This document shows positions 14,096-24,495 of a stretch of 64,000 nucleotides of DNA, piece after piece. Source of the stretch: Prinia subflava. Its lineage: Eukaryota > Chordata > Aves > Passeriformes > Cisticolidae. The position numbers and the translations under genes were made by a program. Every line of letters begins with the position of its first letter. The first letter of the stretch is position 1. The stretch covers positions 15,947,162 through 16,011,161 of the forward strand of contig NC_086283.1 in NCBI RefSeq assembly GCF_021018805.1, read 5' to 3'. The notes below the pieces were generated by a model. The model searched no databases and was not told where the DNA came from. It was given only the letters and a program-made list of their open reading frames with translations.

Positions 14096-14101
14096 CTTAC
14101 T
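14096..14101 (+). repeat. target-site duplication, right copy (CTTACT)
   Basis: Exact match to 13492-13497; it fixes the right LTR boundary to the base. Confidence 0.88.
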
Positions 14102-14406
14102 CCATGCGTCCATTGCACATCAGCATCCCAAGCTGCCCTCCTCAGTAATTTCATCCAAGCTATCATTTCCCAGCCCACCTTTCTGTAAGGCTCTTCCTTC
14201 CTCTCTCAAACACCATGCAGAAGCAACAACTTACATGAGGTAAAATATTACTACTTTACCATCTTCCTCACACAGTCATTGCATTTATTTTTCTACCTTC
14301 CCATTAACTTCTGACAATTATTTTGCAGCTACTCCCAATAAAACTTATTCACCCTATTTGCCTAGGCAAAAGCTTCACAAGCAGGGGTTAAGTTTCTTGC
14401 TGTGGT

Positions 14407-14452
<46 letters not shown>

Positions 14453-16865
14453 CCTTTAACAGTGAAAACTATAGCAATATTTGCTTTCAGCAGGCCCAAG
14501 GGAGCAGTCTTGTGCCTTAGATGAAGTTAAAATTACACTGCTGGGAAAAATTATACCTTAGTAATATAGATCCTACTAAATTGCCTTTAACATAGTTATT
14601 GAAGTTATGCGGGAGAAACTTAAGCATTGGTTTGTGATGATAAAAAGAGCTACAAGAAAAAGAAGATCCAAAACCCCTGTATGCAAGATCCACGTCTCTC
14701 TTGACAAAGACATTTAAAGAAATCAATTCTAATTTCTTTCTGACGCCCATACTTTAGCAAAGGAGCACAAAGCCACAGATTCAGTTTTATTCTTTGTATT
14801 ATGGTATCATACATACTGTCCCTGATGTACTTGTTTATTCTGGTTTGAAGAGAAGACAGATTCTGATAGCCCAAGAGACAAATGTTTCCCAGGGATATAC
14901 ACATGCACAGTTCCCACTGAAAGCTTCTGAACTGCTGCTCATTTATTGGAGTCACCAATACCAGCATAGTTTGGCATCCAATCTATAAGCCTTGGTATGC
15001 AGACAACTGCACTGAGAACACACGTGGACATACGTTCTCAATACTTCACCTTTCATTACCCAACACTGTGCAAAAATAATATTTTGTATGTCTGTAAGTG
15101 ACTGCTGATCTCTAGTAACACACATATGTTACTCCCACAACAGCAAAGATCTTTCTCCCCTTATATTTAGATACACTCAGATTTTTACCTGTATTTTATC
15201 AGAGCTTGGTCTTCACCCTTCTTTCCCTCCCAGAGAGGAAAATGAAAAAAGACTTGTCCAGTTTCTTCTTCAGATTTGGTGTTGCTGTCTATTGCAGACA
15301 GAACCTAAGTAATGGGACAGGATGGGATTTTGATCCTTCAAACAACAGAGGTCCGTTGAATTCTGTTCTGTTGCGAGACTTTCATGTTAGGATGGAATAA
15401 ACTCCAGAGTAACAACTAACACAAGTGGAGGACTGTACGACAGTCAGGTAAAAGAGGAAATGCCAAGAAAAGATACAAATGGGGACACCATTGGGAATGT
15501 CTGCTGTGGTCCTCTAGAATCCCTTCTACTCAGCAGAGATACACTGGTACTTCCAGAGCTGGAGCCAGATCACTCATCTTAGATTGGCATCCCAGCATGA
15601 GGTGCTTGTGCTTGCTCACTCAATGGCCTGTGCAGTGGCTCCATTTGAGCATCTTATTTTCCCTTTGTAGGGAATTTTATGTCACAGGAACAACCCTAGA
15701 GGTTCTGCCTAGGATTAATATAAAGGAGCAGCTTCAAATTCACTTGCATGCAACACATAATACTGGGGAGAGGCTTTAATTCTAGAGCTGTTGAAAGGCT
15801 TTGGAGAAAGAGGCTGCCTCTCACAGTTTTCTTGGTGGAATAACTGAAACACAGAACAAAGATGAGTTACATAGACTCAGTAGACAGTAGTATGGCCACA
15901 AATTTATCATAATTCTCCTGAAATTCAGTGGTCCTTCCAGTTTTCATGACTCTGCAGGCATGAAACTATGCACTTACTTTAGTCTTGAGCTCAAAACAAG
16001 TCACTGACCTCTCATACCAATACCCAGGGGAGTTTAAGGACACAGAATCAGATGGTATTCCCATGATTACCAGAAATATCTGGTTAAAGTAAACACTTCA
16101 AAACAAACATAAAGGATATTTCCATTCTCTTGGCAAGATCTGTGCTTATCTTCAGTGTCTTCCACTCCCAAAGAAACTCTATCCACCACACAAATTACAC
16201 TGTACCACAAGGTCTTTTATTTTAATTAAGTTGTGCAAATAACTACAACTGATTCAGCAGTCAAGAAAATATGTGCCTTCACCTACCTCCAGCCGGTGAA
16301 TAGTTCTTGGAGCTTCAGCAGCAAATGTCCCAAGCTGGGGCACTTTGCAAACTCTCCCTGAACAAATCAGCTAGGCCAAGTAATTCACCCATTATTGGCT
16401 CTTGCTTTCCCTCACACCATGAAGAATTAAATTGCAGATAAATTGACCTTTAGGGGAAAAAATAAATTAAACAAACTCCACAAAGTAAAACTGACCTTTG
16501 CCATTCTGTTCTTCAGAAATTCCTAGCCTTTTAAAAAACTGTGAGATCCTCAGCTCCAAAAGGACTCTCTCAACTAGGTATAAGTTAGAAAAATATTAGA
16601 CATGGTATTTCAATACCTAGCCTCTTTGAGATAATCTGTAATTTGATAACATCTCTTCATTCATTCATTCAATGCAGTCTTTTCTACTCTTCATATCCAA
16701 CCTTAATTTGGCTTCCTAGATGGTCTTAGAGAAACCATGATGTGTTATCCAGCCATTCACAGGCAATTCATGATCTGTCATACCCATGTTTTCTTGGATG
16801 CAACACTCATCTAAATATTCTTATTGAAGACTCTGAAATCTTAATTTAAGCTCTTTTTGCACATA
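14102..16865. other. anonymous non-coding DNA with one long T tract
   Basis: Apart from the T45 run at 14408-14452, no gene or repeat family was recognised. Open frames up to 105 codons (14650-14967 minus) show no domain or motif. Confidence 0.5.
14408..14452 (+). repeat. poly(T) tract, 45 bp
   Basis: An uninterrupted run of 45 T on the plus strand. Avian CR1 does not leave poly(A) tails, and no processed gene copy is recognisable on the right-hand side, so it is best called a mononucleotide repeat. Length is likely polymorphic and prone to sequencing error. Confidence 0.95.
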
Positions 16866-16965
16866 TATCCTATCCTATCCTATCCTATCCTATCCTATCC
16901 TATCCTATCCTATCCTATCCTATCCTATCCTATCCTAATCCTATCCTAATCCTATCCTATCCTAT
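16866..16965 (+). repeat. (TATCC)n microsatellite, about 100 bp
   Basis: Fourteen uninterrupted TATCC units, then a degenerate end where TAATCC hexamers alternate with TATCC. The complement is (GGATA)n. Confidence 0.97.
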
Positions 16966-18881
16966 AATATCTTTATTATATAATATCTTTTAAATGTTAA
17001 CACACTACGGGACTGATAAATGTCTGTAGCATGCATTCTTCTGTTAATTTTCTGTGTGTACCTATCTAAGGAGATGTTTCAACAAATACACTTCCACATG
17101 CACACAGATATGCAACATTTCTTATCTTCCAGGTCATATGTTGCAAAGTAAGACTTACCTTGTGCATCTGAGTTTCGTAGGGCAATCTACATCAAAATTA
17201 CCCCAGCAATGCCCATGCCACGTCATCCTCTCTCATGAGAGCTGCTGATCCCTCTCATCCAGTCCACAATCCATGCACTTGAACTGCCTTTGCACAGAAA
17301 TCAGAGTTAATTAAAATAGTTAATCAGATGACTTACAATGGACAGACATGTAGAGGAGTATGAAGTTTTAAAAAAATCTGACACATGAACATGGAGCTCC
17401 TATCATAAAGGAGAATATGCCAGGTTTTGTCCACACTAAGGCATCAGGTGTGGCCACAGACTTGACATCTTGCCATTTGCTCCCCCCATAGAAACCTCAG
17501 GTTCTAGAGAAGAAAACACTGAGCAAACTTAAAATTGCAATAAGCTTTCCTGAAAGCCAGACAGGGAGATGCATAGCTCTTACAAAATTTTTAATGCACA
17601 CTCCTCTGCCTTCTGAAAAAACCCAAGGCCTTGTTGGCGTGTGGATCTGCACCCTTTTACTGTGCTTTTACAGGATGGACAAAAAATGAATTTGCTGTGA
17701 GTTAATTAAAACCATAAATTCTACATTATAGCATGTGAGAGAGCACCAAGTGGAAAGGAAATAGCTGACTGTCTTTCACACTGGCATCTCTCACCCATTC
17801 TGCAGTGGCTGTATAAACCTGAAGAGAAGCACACGAACAGTAAAACAGCTTTCAAGCAAAGTCCAGATTGACCTGTGCCCAAGGGGCACTCCAGGACCTA
17901 AAGCTCTACCTTCTGTAGAGAAAGACATGCCACTTTCCAAAAATCTGCCACCATGAAGGGAGGAATGATTTATACTAGCAAAGCTGTAGGAAAGTTAGCT
18001 GAATTCTGGCCCATTCAGTGACAGAAACGTGCTGGGGAATGTGCATGGTACAGCACTCTTGAAGTCTACATTTAAAGTAAGAGTAATGTTAAATGTGCTC
18101 CAGATTAGTGAGGGATAAAGTAGTTTATTGTATTCTGGTGTTTGTGAGGGGTTTTGTACAGAAAGAGGACTAAACTGATTTTTTCACTTTTTTATTAAAA
18201 ACAACAACTCTTTGAGGGAAAAACCATTTACCAACTTTCTATTCTTCCTCAATGGGTACTATTCAATAATTTACATGTGAAGTTCATTGCATTAATTTTC
18301 CAAGTTGTGAGTTAATGAAAAATTGCAGGAAAATATAAGATCAGTGCTTTAGAGTTATCTATATTTTCATGATGCATACAGTGATATTCAGGTATAAGAT
18401 TACTCAATAATTCCTTTGTAATATTATTTTCTGTAAGGAAAAATAAAAAAACAGTTACTTAAGGGACTTGCTTCATGCTGCAAAGTTTAAAAGTGTTTAA
18501 CTGGTGTGCAGTTTTGGATCAAAAGTAGCATCACCCTCCTCAACAACTCAGAAGCTGCACATTTTTTCTCAATACTTTAGTTGAATTTGGAAAAAGTGAT
18601 TACAAGAAGGTGTCTATTATTAGAAATTGGCAATCAGCTATCATCATTCATAGTGATCTGTTTGCCCAAAGAACTTTCCTCCTTCAAAAGACTACCAACA
18701 GCACAACACAGGTGAAGTTAAATACCAAACCAACCTCTGTAAGAAAGGACTGAAACAACCAGATGAGTAGGGACAGAAACATTCACCATTCCTCAGTTTT
18801 CAAAACGTCAAGGATTTCCTTCCAGATAGGTTAATCCACCAAGCTGGAGTTACTGAACATTAAGCACATGCCTGGCTTAGG

Positions 18882-18882
<1 letters not shown>
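16966..18882. other. anonymous non-coding DNA
   Basis: No gene or repeat family recognised. A short AT-rich repeat (TATAATATCTTT, twice) directly follows the microsatellite. Confidence 0.5.

Positions 18883-18926
<44 letters not shown>
18883..18926 (+). repeat. poly(T) tract, 44 bp
   Basis: An uninterrupted run of 44 T. The minus-strand open frame covering it gains a poly-lysine end from this run and is not a gene. Confidence 0.95.
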
Positions 18927-18927
<1 letters not shown>

Positions 18928-19688
18928 GTACAGTTTCCTCCTGGAGACAGATTTGGATTACTCTGTGAAAGAATTTAGGTGTCAGATACATCTGCCTCTG
19001 TTTGCTGATAGCTAATGAACAGAGACTCAAACTCCAGGCTTGGCATCTCTTCCAAATTGCTCTGCTTTTAGCTGTGACAATTTGTGACATGAACAGAAAG
19101 ATCCAGTTTCTTTCTGCACTTCCAGATCTTATGCTAATGAACAAATGTAATCCAATTTACTTGCTTCCAAGAAGGGCAAATTAGCAGCCACATTCCAGAT
19201 TCATATTACTAAGCCTGTCCTCACATGGATAATCCCATCTGCCAGGGATCAACATGTTTGTCTCTCCTTCAAGCATACCTGGGTTGAAAGGACAAGGAGG
19301 GGAGGAAAGTTCTCTAATCGTCCTTGGTCTCACGAACATGGGGAAATTGTTAGTTTCCAACCCCTCACCAAAATGGTGAAAGATACAGACATCATGTGGT
19401 TTTCATCTGCATTTTCATTGTGACAGCACCATGCAGTTTGTTACCTGTTGCCCTTTGGTTTTAAATCTCATACACAACACTTTTCCCAGAGCTTTTTGCA
19501 GCTGGCTGTCATCAGCTGCAAGGAAAGGCGCTGGCTACAGTGCACAGCGTGCTGCTGCACAGCCGGTGTTTCTTTTAGCCCTGCTATATCCAACTCTTTC
19601 TGGGCAAGAATCTCAGCCAGTTCCTAAGAGTAGTACAGGATGAGTTAATCATCAAGCAACACACATCATTCAAACCTCATACAGATTA
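18927..19688. other. anonymous non-coding DNA
   Basis: Between a T tract and a solo LTR; nothing recognised. A somewhat GC-richer patch at about 19490-19640 contains an open frame of 70 codons (19431-19643) with no family signature. Confidence 0.45.
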
Positions 19689-19692
19689 CTGT
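19689..19692 (+). repeat. target-site duplication, left copy (CTGT)
   Basis: CTGT directly before the element; repeated at 20365-20368. Four bases is the usual size for class I (gammaretrovirus-like) integration. A 4-bp match alone could be chance, but it coincides with a perfect 10-bp terminal inverted repeat. Confidence 0.65.
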
Positions 19693-19738
19693 TGTTATAA
19701 ATGCCAATCAGATTTTCCAATTTTAAATAATAATTTGG

Positions 19739-19744
19739 TTTATT
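19739..19744 (-). terminator. polyadenylation signal of the 19.7 kb LTR
   Basis: TTTATT on the plus strand, AATAAA on the minus strand, about 47 bp before the minus-strand 3' end of the LTR. Confidence 0.6.
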
Positions 19745-19904
19745 AATAACAAATCAAATCACAGAATTTCGATAACCCACCAACAGCGGAGAAACTTGAC
19801 AGAGTTTTCCCAGGAAATGTCAAGGGTGAACCGTGAGATACAGGGTCTGGCAGCCTGCTATCTCCCCCAACGGTTCACAAATCAGCCTGGTTCGGGGCTT
19901 GGTT

Positions 19905-19910
19905 CTTATA
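19905..19910 (-). promoter_or_regulatory. TATA-like box of the 19.7 kb LTR
   Basis: Minus-strand TATAAG in the context GTGTATAAGAACC, about 166 bp upstream of the AATAAA signal. A nearer AATAAA (19914-19919) lies just upstream of it and is not in a useful position. Confidence 0.5.
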
Positions 19911-20364
19911 CACTTTATTCAGCCCCTGGCAATATTTCCCCATATTTCCCATTGTTTCCCCCTCAACTATACAAATCCGGGAGTTGCCTCGACCAAGCAA
20001 AAAGAGTTCTTTTTCTCAGTTCAAATGTTTATGTCCAATTTCAATAGATCCTTATAGTTGACGAGTGGTCGGAACATCGGAGATGGGACTCGATGGTCCG
20101 TGGAGGTGGCACCCAAGGTGTGAGTTGCTGGTGCCAGCTTATCTCCGGGGTCCCCTCCCTGGTGCTTGGGCAGCGGGCGGGCTTTCCCGGAAAATCCCTT
20201 TGTTTTCTTCTGAATGGAGGTGTCAGCGTTCTCAGGGCTGTCAGTTTCGCCATCTGCTGCAAAGTCTCTTTAAAACATAAACTTCTACCTGATATCACAT
20301 TATACAACTTTATAAATTTCTAATTTATCATAAGAACATGAATTAACCATCTATATTTATAACA

Positions 20365-20368
20365 CTGT
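20365..20368 (+). repeat. target-site duplication, right copy (CTGT)
   Basis: Matches 19689-19692 directly after the ATTTATAACA terminus. Confidence 0.65.
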
Positions 20369-21463
20369 TGTGCCTACTCCTTTTAGTGGGGTGCATAGCA
20401 CAACACACGAGACTGCATAAAACATCCAGGCAGACCTTGGATATGGAATAGCCATTACATACATGAAATATAGAAATATGTGAACGTCCTTCAGTCTTTG
20501 CCTGTGTCTCCACAGCTGACTCCTACCTCAGCTACTTATTTTTCAGCAGTAAAGACAAAGTATGAAGCACAGGAAAGTCTCAGAAGTAAAAGAGTCTTAA
20601 TCTGTAATCCTCATCTCTTTTACCCCTTCATTTCTCTCCTCCACAATTTCCCTACCATTTTTTAGATTCACAGCAAATTTACATTGTTTGCTTTAATGCC
20701 ATCTAAATAAGTTTTCTTGAAAATTTCCAGCCTAAATACAGGTGTTCCAAAATATGAATTAATTCCTTCCACAGTCAAAGAACCTCAGTCTCTTAGTTGT
20801 CCATTATCCTGTTTCTAACATTAGCTTTTCTTGTCTAAATCCTTAGTGTGTTTTCAAAATAAATTTTCCCTCTTCCACTGTGCAGAAGTGTGTTACAGGG
20901 TATGTGTTCTGTCTGCTTTGTTAGTTTAAACCCAGCTGCTAACCCAGCCTTGATTGCAAAAATTAGCTAGTTCTTATTCTTTCTCTTTTGCTAAGCACAG
21001 TTTTTGAAGCATTCTGGATGCTTTTTTGGCCTTGGATTTCTGAAGTGACTAAAAGGAAATAAAACAGCCAGATACATTAATTATATCATTTTACTTCTGT
21101 TCTTGGGAAAGCAGATATTTCAAAGTGATGTGTTTTCTCCCATGGGATTTTATGATAGTCCTCAGTAGTAGCATCAGACCCTTGACACACCTGACCCATG
21201 TTGGCTGAGAATGTTTAATGCAGAGAACCGGGATTAGAAACACAGATGTTTGTGTCTCTTTATATGAAGCAGTTCCTGCTGACTGGTGGTGTAAAATCAC
21301 TTCTAATTAATAACAAATATATAGTATAGTGCCATGACTGATGTTTGACCACAGTTAACAGTTCCAGGGTATGCAAAACATCCTCCTCAATTCTTCTCTG
21401 TTGTTACCCCACCAGGAGCACTAGCTCAAGGTGTTTTTCCAAGAAGTTCTCCCATTTTTCCAA
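20369..21463. other. anonymous non-coding DNA
   Basis: No gene or repeat family recognised between the LTR and the next CR1 fragment. Confidence 0.5.
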
Positions 21464-21960
21464 GACAGCCAGCTCACCTTCACTAAGGGCAAGTCCTGCC
21501 TGACCAATCTGCTGGCCTTCTCTGAAGGAGTGATGGTAAAGACTGACAAAAGAAGAGCAACACAGGTCACCCATTTAGACTTCTGTAATGCCTTCAACAT
21601 GCTCTCACTCTACTTCCTTACCTGATTGGAGAGATGTGGAATTGAAGGGTGGGCTGTTCAGAGGATAAGGAAGGAGGGATATGCTCAGTGGCTCAATGTC
21701 CCCATGGAGGTCAGTGATGAGTGGTGTCCCTCAGGGCTCTGCTGTGTCATCACTGCTCCTTAATGTCTCCATCAACGGCATTGAGAGATCCAGTGCACCC
21801 TCAGCAAGTTTGCTGATGACATGAGACTGGGCAGTGCTGTTGACACAGCAGAAGGATGGGATGCCACCCAGAGGGACCTGGACAAGCTTGAGTCATGAGC
21901 CTATGAGAACTGAATAAAGTTCAAAAAGGAGAAGTACAAGATGCTGTATTCCATGCACAA
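21464..21960 (+). mobile_element. CR1 LINE fragment, reverse-transcriptase core (sense)
   Basis: Sense-strand CR1 ORF2. It starts near the FTKGKSCLTNLLAF box, then 'RATQVTHLDFCNAFN' (family: ATDVIYLDFCKAFD). It continues through a GVPQG box at about 21723-21737 and the catalytic FADD box (LSKFADD, FADD at 21809-21820), ending near the 'KYKMLYS' region. GVPQG and FADD lie in different frames, and a stop follows shortly after the first block, so the copy is frameshifted and dead. No 3' terminus is present, so the fragment is truncated at both ends. Confidence 0.92.
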
Positions 21961-22854
21961 AAAGAAGAGACTAAATAATTCCCAAATATCTTAATCCTTC
22001 TTTTATGCTGCAGAAACGTACAACTAGAGACATGGACACTGTATATTTTCTTATACAGAGAAGATTCTAGGGTAGGTAAGAAAAGAAATAGGATAAAATA
22101 GTGCATGAAGGAGGCAGAGAACTAACAACTTGAACTAAATAGAGATGTAAAATGCCACTGTTCAGAAGAAATAAATTGATAAAATAGAGGTGCATGACAA
22201 ATAGGCATAACAGCCCTCAATACTTGCTGTCTGTGATTTGTCGGAGATCTCTGTCATGAGCTCTCATGTATAAATAATTCAGAGCAGATTAAAGTGAGAT
22301 TCAGCAGTGATCAAATACTTACTGACCAGATGAGCTCATAACAGCATAAGCTTCTTTTCCTGCCTGCTAGTAATGCAGATTTCTACATTAATAGGGAAAA
22401 AGACAGTCCTAAGGAAGTTCATACCTGATTGAGAGACCTCTCACATATGGATCCTGTGGAGTCAAAGAACAAGGTCAGCACCAGATTAAAACCAACAAGC
22501 AAAAAAATCTCATGCTGAACCCCATCAATATATTGCAAGGCAAGAAAGAATTTATGTAGAGAGCAGGGCATCAGTGATATCCCTGAAACCACAGGCCCCA
22601 TGTGATGAGGAGGAGCTTGTCCATAACTCATCCTCTACACAGGCAGAAGCAGATCTTCATATTTAAAACCCTATTCAAAAGAAATGGAGTCCAACTTATA
22701 ACAAGAAGCACCTTGGTTTTCAAAACTCGTAATTCATACCTTGAAGAAAAGTTGTCAGTGGTGCAAAATTATATATTGTGGTGATTCTTTAAATATGTTT
22801 TAGAACAATCAATTACTTTGCATTGAAAAGGCTAAGTACTGGAGCCAGTTTTGG
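21961..22854. other. anonymous non-coding DNA between two CR1 fragments
   Basis: No gene or repeat family recognised. Because the flanking CR1 fragments overlap in consensus position, this is not an insertion splitting one CR1 copy. Confidence 0.45.
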
Positions 22855-23020
22855 TTTATATTTTTATCAATAATCTGGATTGAATGCACCCTCAGAAATT
22901 TTGCAAAAGACACCAAGCTGGTGTCTATGTTGGCCTGATGGGAGGTTCTGCAGAGGGAACTGGACAGGCCAGATTGATGGGCCAAGATCAACTGTATGAG
23001 GTATAACCAAGCTCAGTAAG
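22855..23020 (+). mobile_element. CR1 LINE fragment, short RT piece (sense)
   Basis: It reads INNLD-(G)IECTLRNFAKDTKL, then a block like the family's 'QRDLDRLEKWA' and 'MRFNKAK' as 'QRELDRPD*WAKIN'. The FADD catalytic box is altered to FAKD (22900-22911), which loses an essential aspartate. It is about 165 bp long and diverged. It covers consensus sequence already present in the 21.5 kb fragment, so it is a separate insertion. Confidence 0.8.
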
Positions 23021-23850
23021 GTTGTAAAGCAGTAATTGGTTTAGTGGCTCTTTTCATGGACAACAGATTAGTTTCCATATTTACTAATCTCTGTGAAAAT
23101 TCACAGAGAGTCTCTGCCCCACCATTTACTGTGGCCACACAACAGCCAATTTGCAATTCAGTGCAACTGTGGGAACATAAACCTCAGTGGAAGATTAGAG
23201 AGATGAATACCTTGGCTTTTGGCAAGTCAGTTACAGTGTGCACTCATGAGGCACAATTAGCAGGCCCAGATGGTAATATAGCATGTTAAAGGGAAGCAGA
23301 CTGCAGATGAAGCACGTGGAAATGGATAATTCAACTCTCATATCTGCTTGTCTTTGAAGCTGCAGCTACTGCAGCCTTAAGTATCTTTAATGGGAAGTTT
23401 TGCATCTGGTAAAGATTTATACACAAGGCAGTTTTCCTAGAGCTACATTAATGGGTCTGTATTTCTTCCACAGAATGCTTACTGGAGATTTTAGTTATGC
23501 CTTTCAGTCTGATCTGGATGCTTGGAAACTAGGATATTTGATGGTAAAAACCTAGAATTACTGTTTTTCATGACGATGAATGAAACTACAGTGAAATAAA
23601 ACAAATGAAAATTGGCAGAAAAGTAGTGTCTGCAAATGGTCTTGTTGTTCCTAAAAGTAAGATTCGTCAACTGTGCACAGTCAACCAATCACGCAGAGAG
23701 AACTGATGCAACTCTTTAGATGTTCTTTTGTTAAAAGTCAAGGGGAAAATGAAGAGGTACCAGCTTTGAAAAAGAAAAGTATCGACCTAGTCTGTTTTTG
23801 CAGGACAGCCTACTGTACAACATAAAGTGCAGAGGGGCAACAAACAACTC
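23021..23850. other. anonymous non-coding DNA
   Basis: Nothing recognised. Confidence 0.5.
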
Positions 23851-23856
23851 AGTCTG
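23851..23856 (+). repeat. target-site duplication, left copy (AGTCTG)
   Basis: Pairs with AGTTTG at 24490-24495, one transition apart. Confidence 0.8.
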
Positions 23857-24055
23857 TGTCGTGGTGCCTCTCAGGACAAAGTCCCAAGCTTGGCTGGGCT
23901 AGTTCAGACACCGTGGGAAGCTGTAGGGTAGGTATGGTTGGCAAGACACGCAGGCCGAGCCGATCCTGTGGGTCTGGGCTCCTGAAGGCACGAATGACAG
24001 GTGCAGACAACGGCGGAGGAATGAAGGGAGGAGTCAGCAGAGTAAATGCAAGAAG

Positions 24056-24061
24056 TTTATT
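24056..24061 (-). terminator. polyadenylation signal of the 23.9 kb LTR
   Basis: TTTATT on the plus strand (AATAAA on the minus), 79 bp downstream of the LTR's TATA box in minus-strand reading. Confidence 0.7.
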
Positions 24062-24133
24062 GGAGGACCAAGAGGCACCCCATCACCATCCAAGGACAGC
24101 TCACACTGACCCCTCCGGCTGTGGGAGAGGCCC

Positions 24134-24140
24134 TTTTATA
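24134..24140 (-). promoter_or_regulatory. TATA box of the 23.9 kb LTR
   Basis: Minus-strand TATAAAA in the context CCTTATAAAAGGG. Confidence 0.72.
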
Positions 24141-24489
24141 AGGGGGTGGTGCAGTGGGCGGTGAGAAGGGACGAACCAATTGGGTTCAGCCTTGGGGGAG
24201 TGGTTAGACAGGTGACTGACACATGCAGAAACCAATCACAGGAAGGAGGGAGGAACCGCCTCTGGGCCCAGCCTATCACTCGACGCCCCTCACAGAACTT
24301 TCTAGTCCTGAGGCGGGGCCCCGAGATGACAGACAGGCTCCAGAGAAGGAGGGGAAAGGATTGACAACTGACTGTCACTTAGGGGATCTCCAGGAGCAAA
24401 CCATCCAAGGGAGTGAATTCAGGATAGAACAAACCATTTGAACAGCAGACATACATAAAAAGCAATCAAATAAATCATGCACCACTACA

Positions 24490-24495
24490 AGTTTG
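24490..24495 (+). repeat. target-site duplication, right copy (AGTTTG)
   Basis: Five of six bases match AGTCTG at 23851-23856. Confidence 0.8.

Larger units (their letters stand above)
19693..20364 (-). mobile_element. solo LTR on the minus strand, class I-type (672 bp)
   Basis: The plus strand begins TGTTATAAAT and ends ATTTATAACA, a perfect 10-bp inverted terminal repeat within TG...CA. Flanking CTGT duplicates are present. Read on the minus strand there is a TATA-like box (GTGTATAAG, core at 19905-19910) and a polyadenylation signal at 19739-19744 near the 3' end, as expected for an LTR. The middle (about 20050-20240) is GC- and CpG-rich against an AT-rich background. No internal retroviral genes or second LTR are present. 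A non-autonomous DNA transposon could also give inverted termini, but the promoter and poly(A) order favour an LTR. Confidence 0.8.
23857..24489 (-). mobile_element. solo LTR of a class II-type endogenous retrovirus, minus strand (633 bp)
   Basis: The plus strand begins TGTCGTGGTGC and ends GCACCACTACA (10 of 11 inverted matches, TG...CA). It is flanked by a 6-bp duplication with one mismatch. On the minus strand there is a TATA box (24134-24140) and AATAAA (24056-24061), in the right order and spacing for U3-R-U5. The sequence is GC- and CpG-rich compared with its flanks. Its minus-strand start, TGTAGTGGTGCAT, is close to the start of the 13.5 kb LTR (TGTGGCGGTGCAT), and the 3' ends also match (CACCACGACA vs CACCGCGACA), so the two are related subfamilies. 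No internal genes or partner LTR are visible. The mismatch in the duplication hints that this copy is older than the 13.5 kb one. Confidence 0.9.

Noticed and set aside
13897..14243. Three overlapping open frames of 75-95 codons with GC-rich codon use
   Set aside because: They lie in the R-U5 part and right flank of the solo LTR; the GC richness is the LTR's own composition.
18860..19144. 94-codon minus-strand frame ending in poly-lysine, like a nuclear-targeting tail
   Set aside because: The lysines come from the T44 tract; the rest shows no family.
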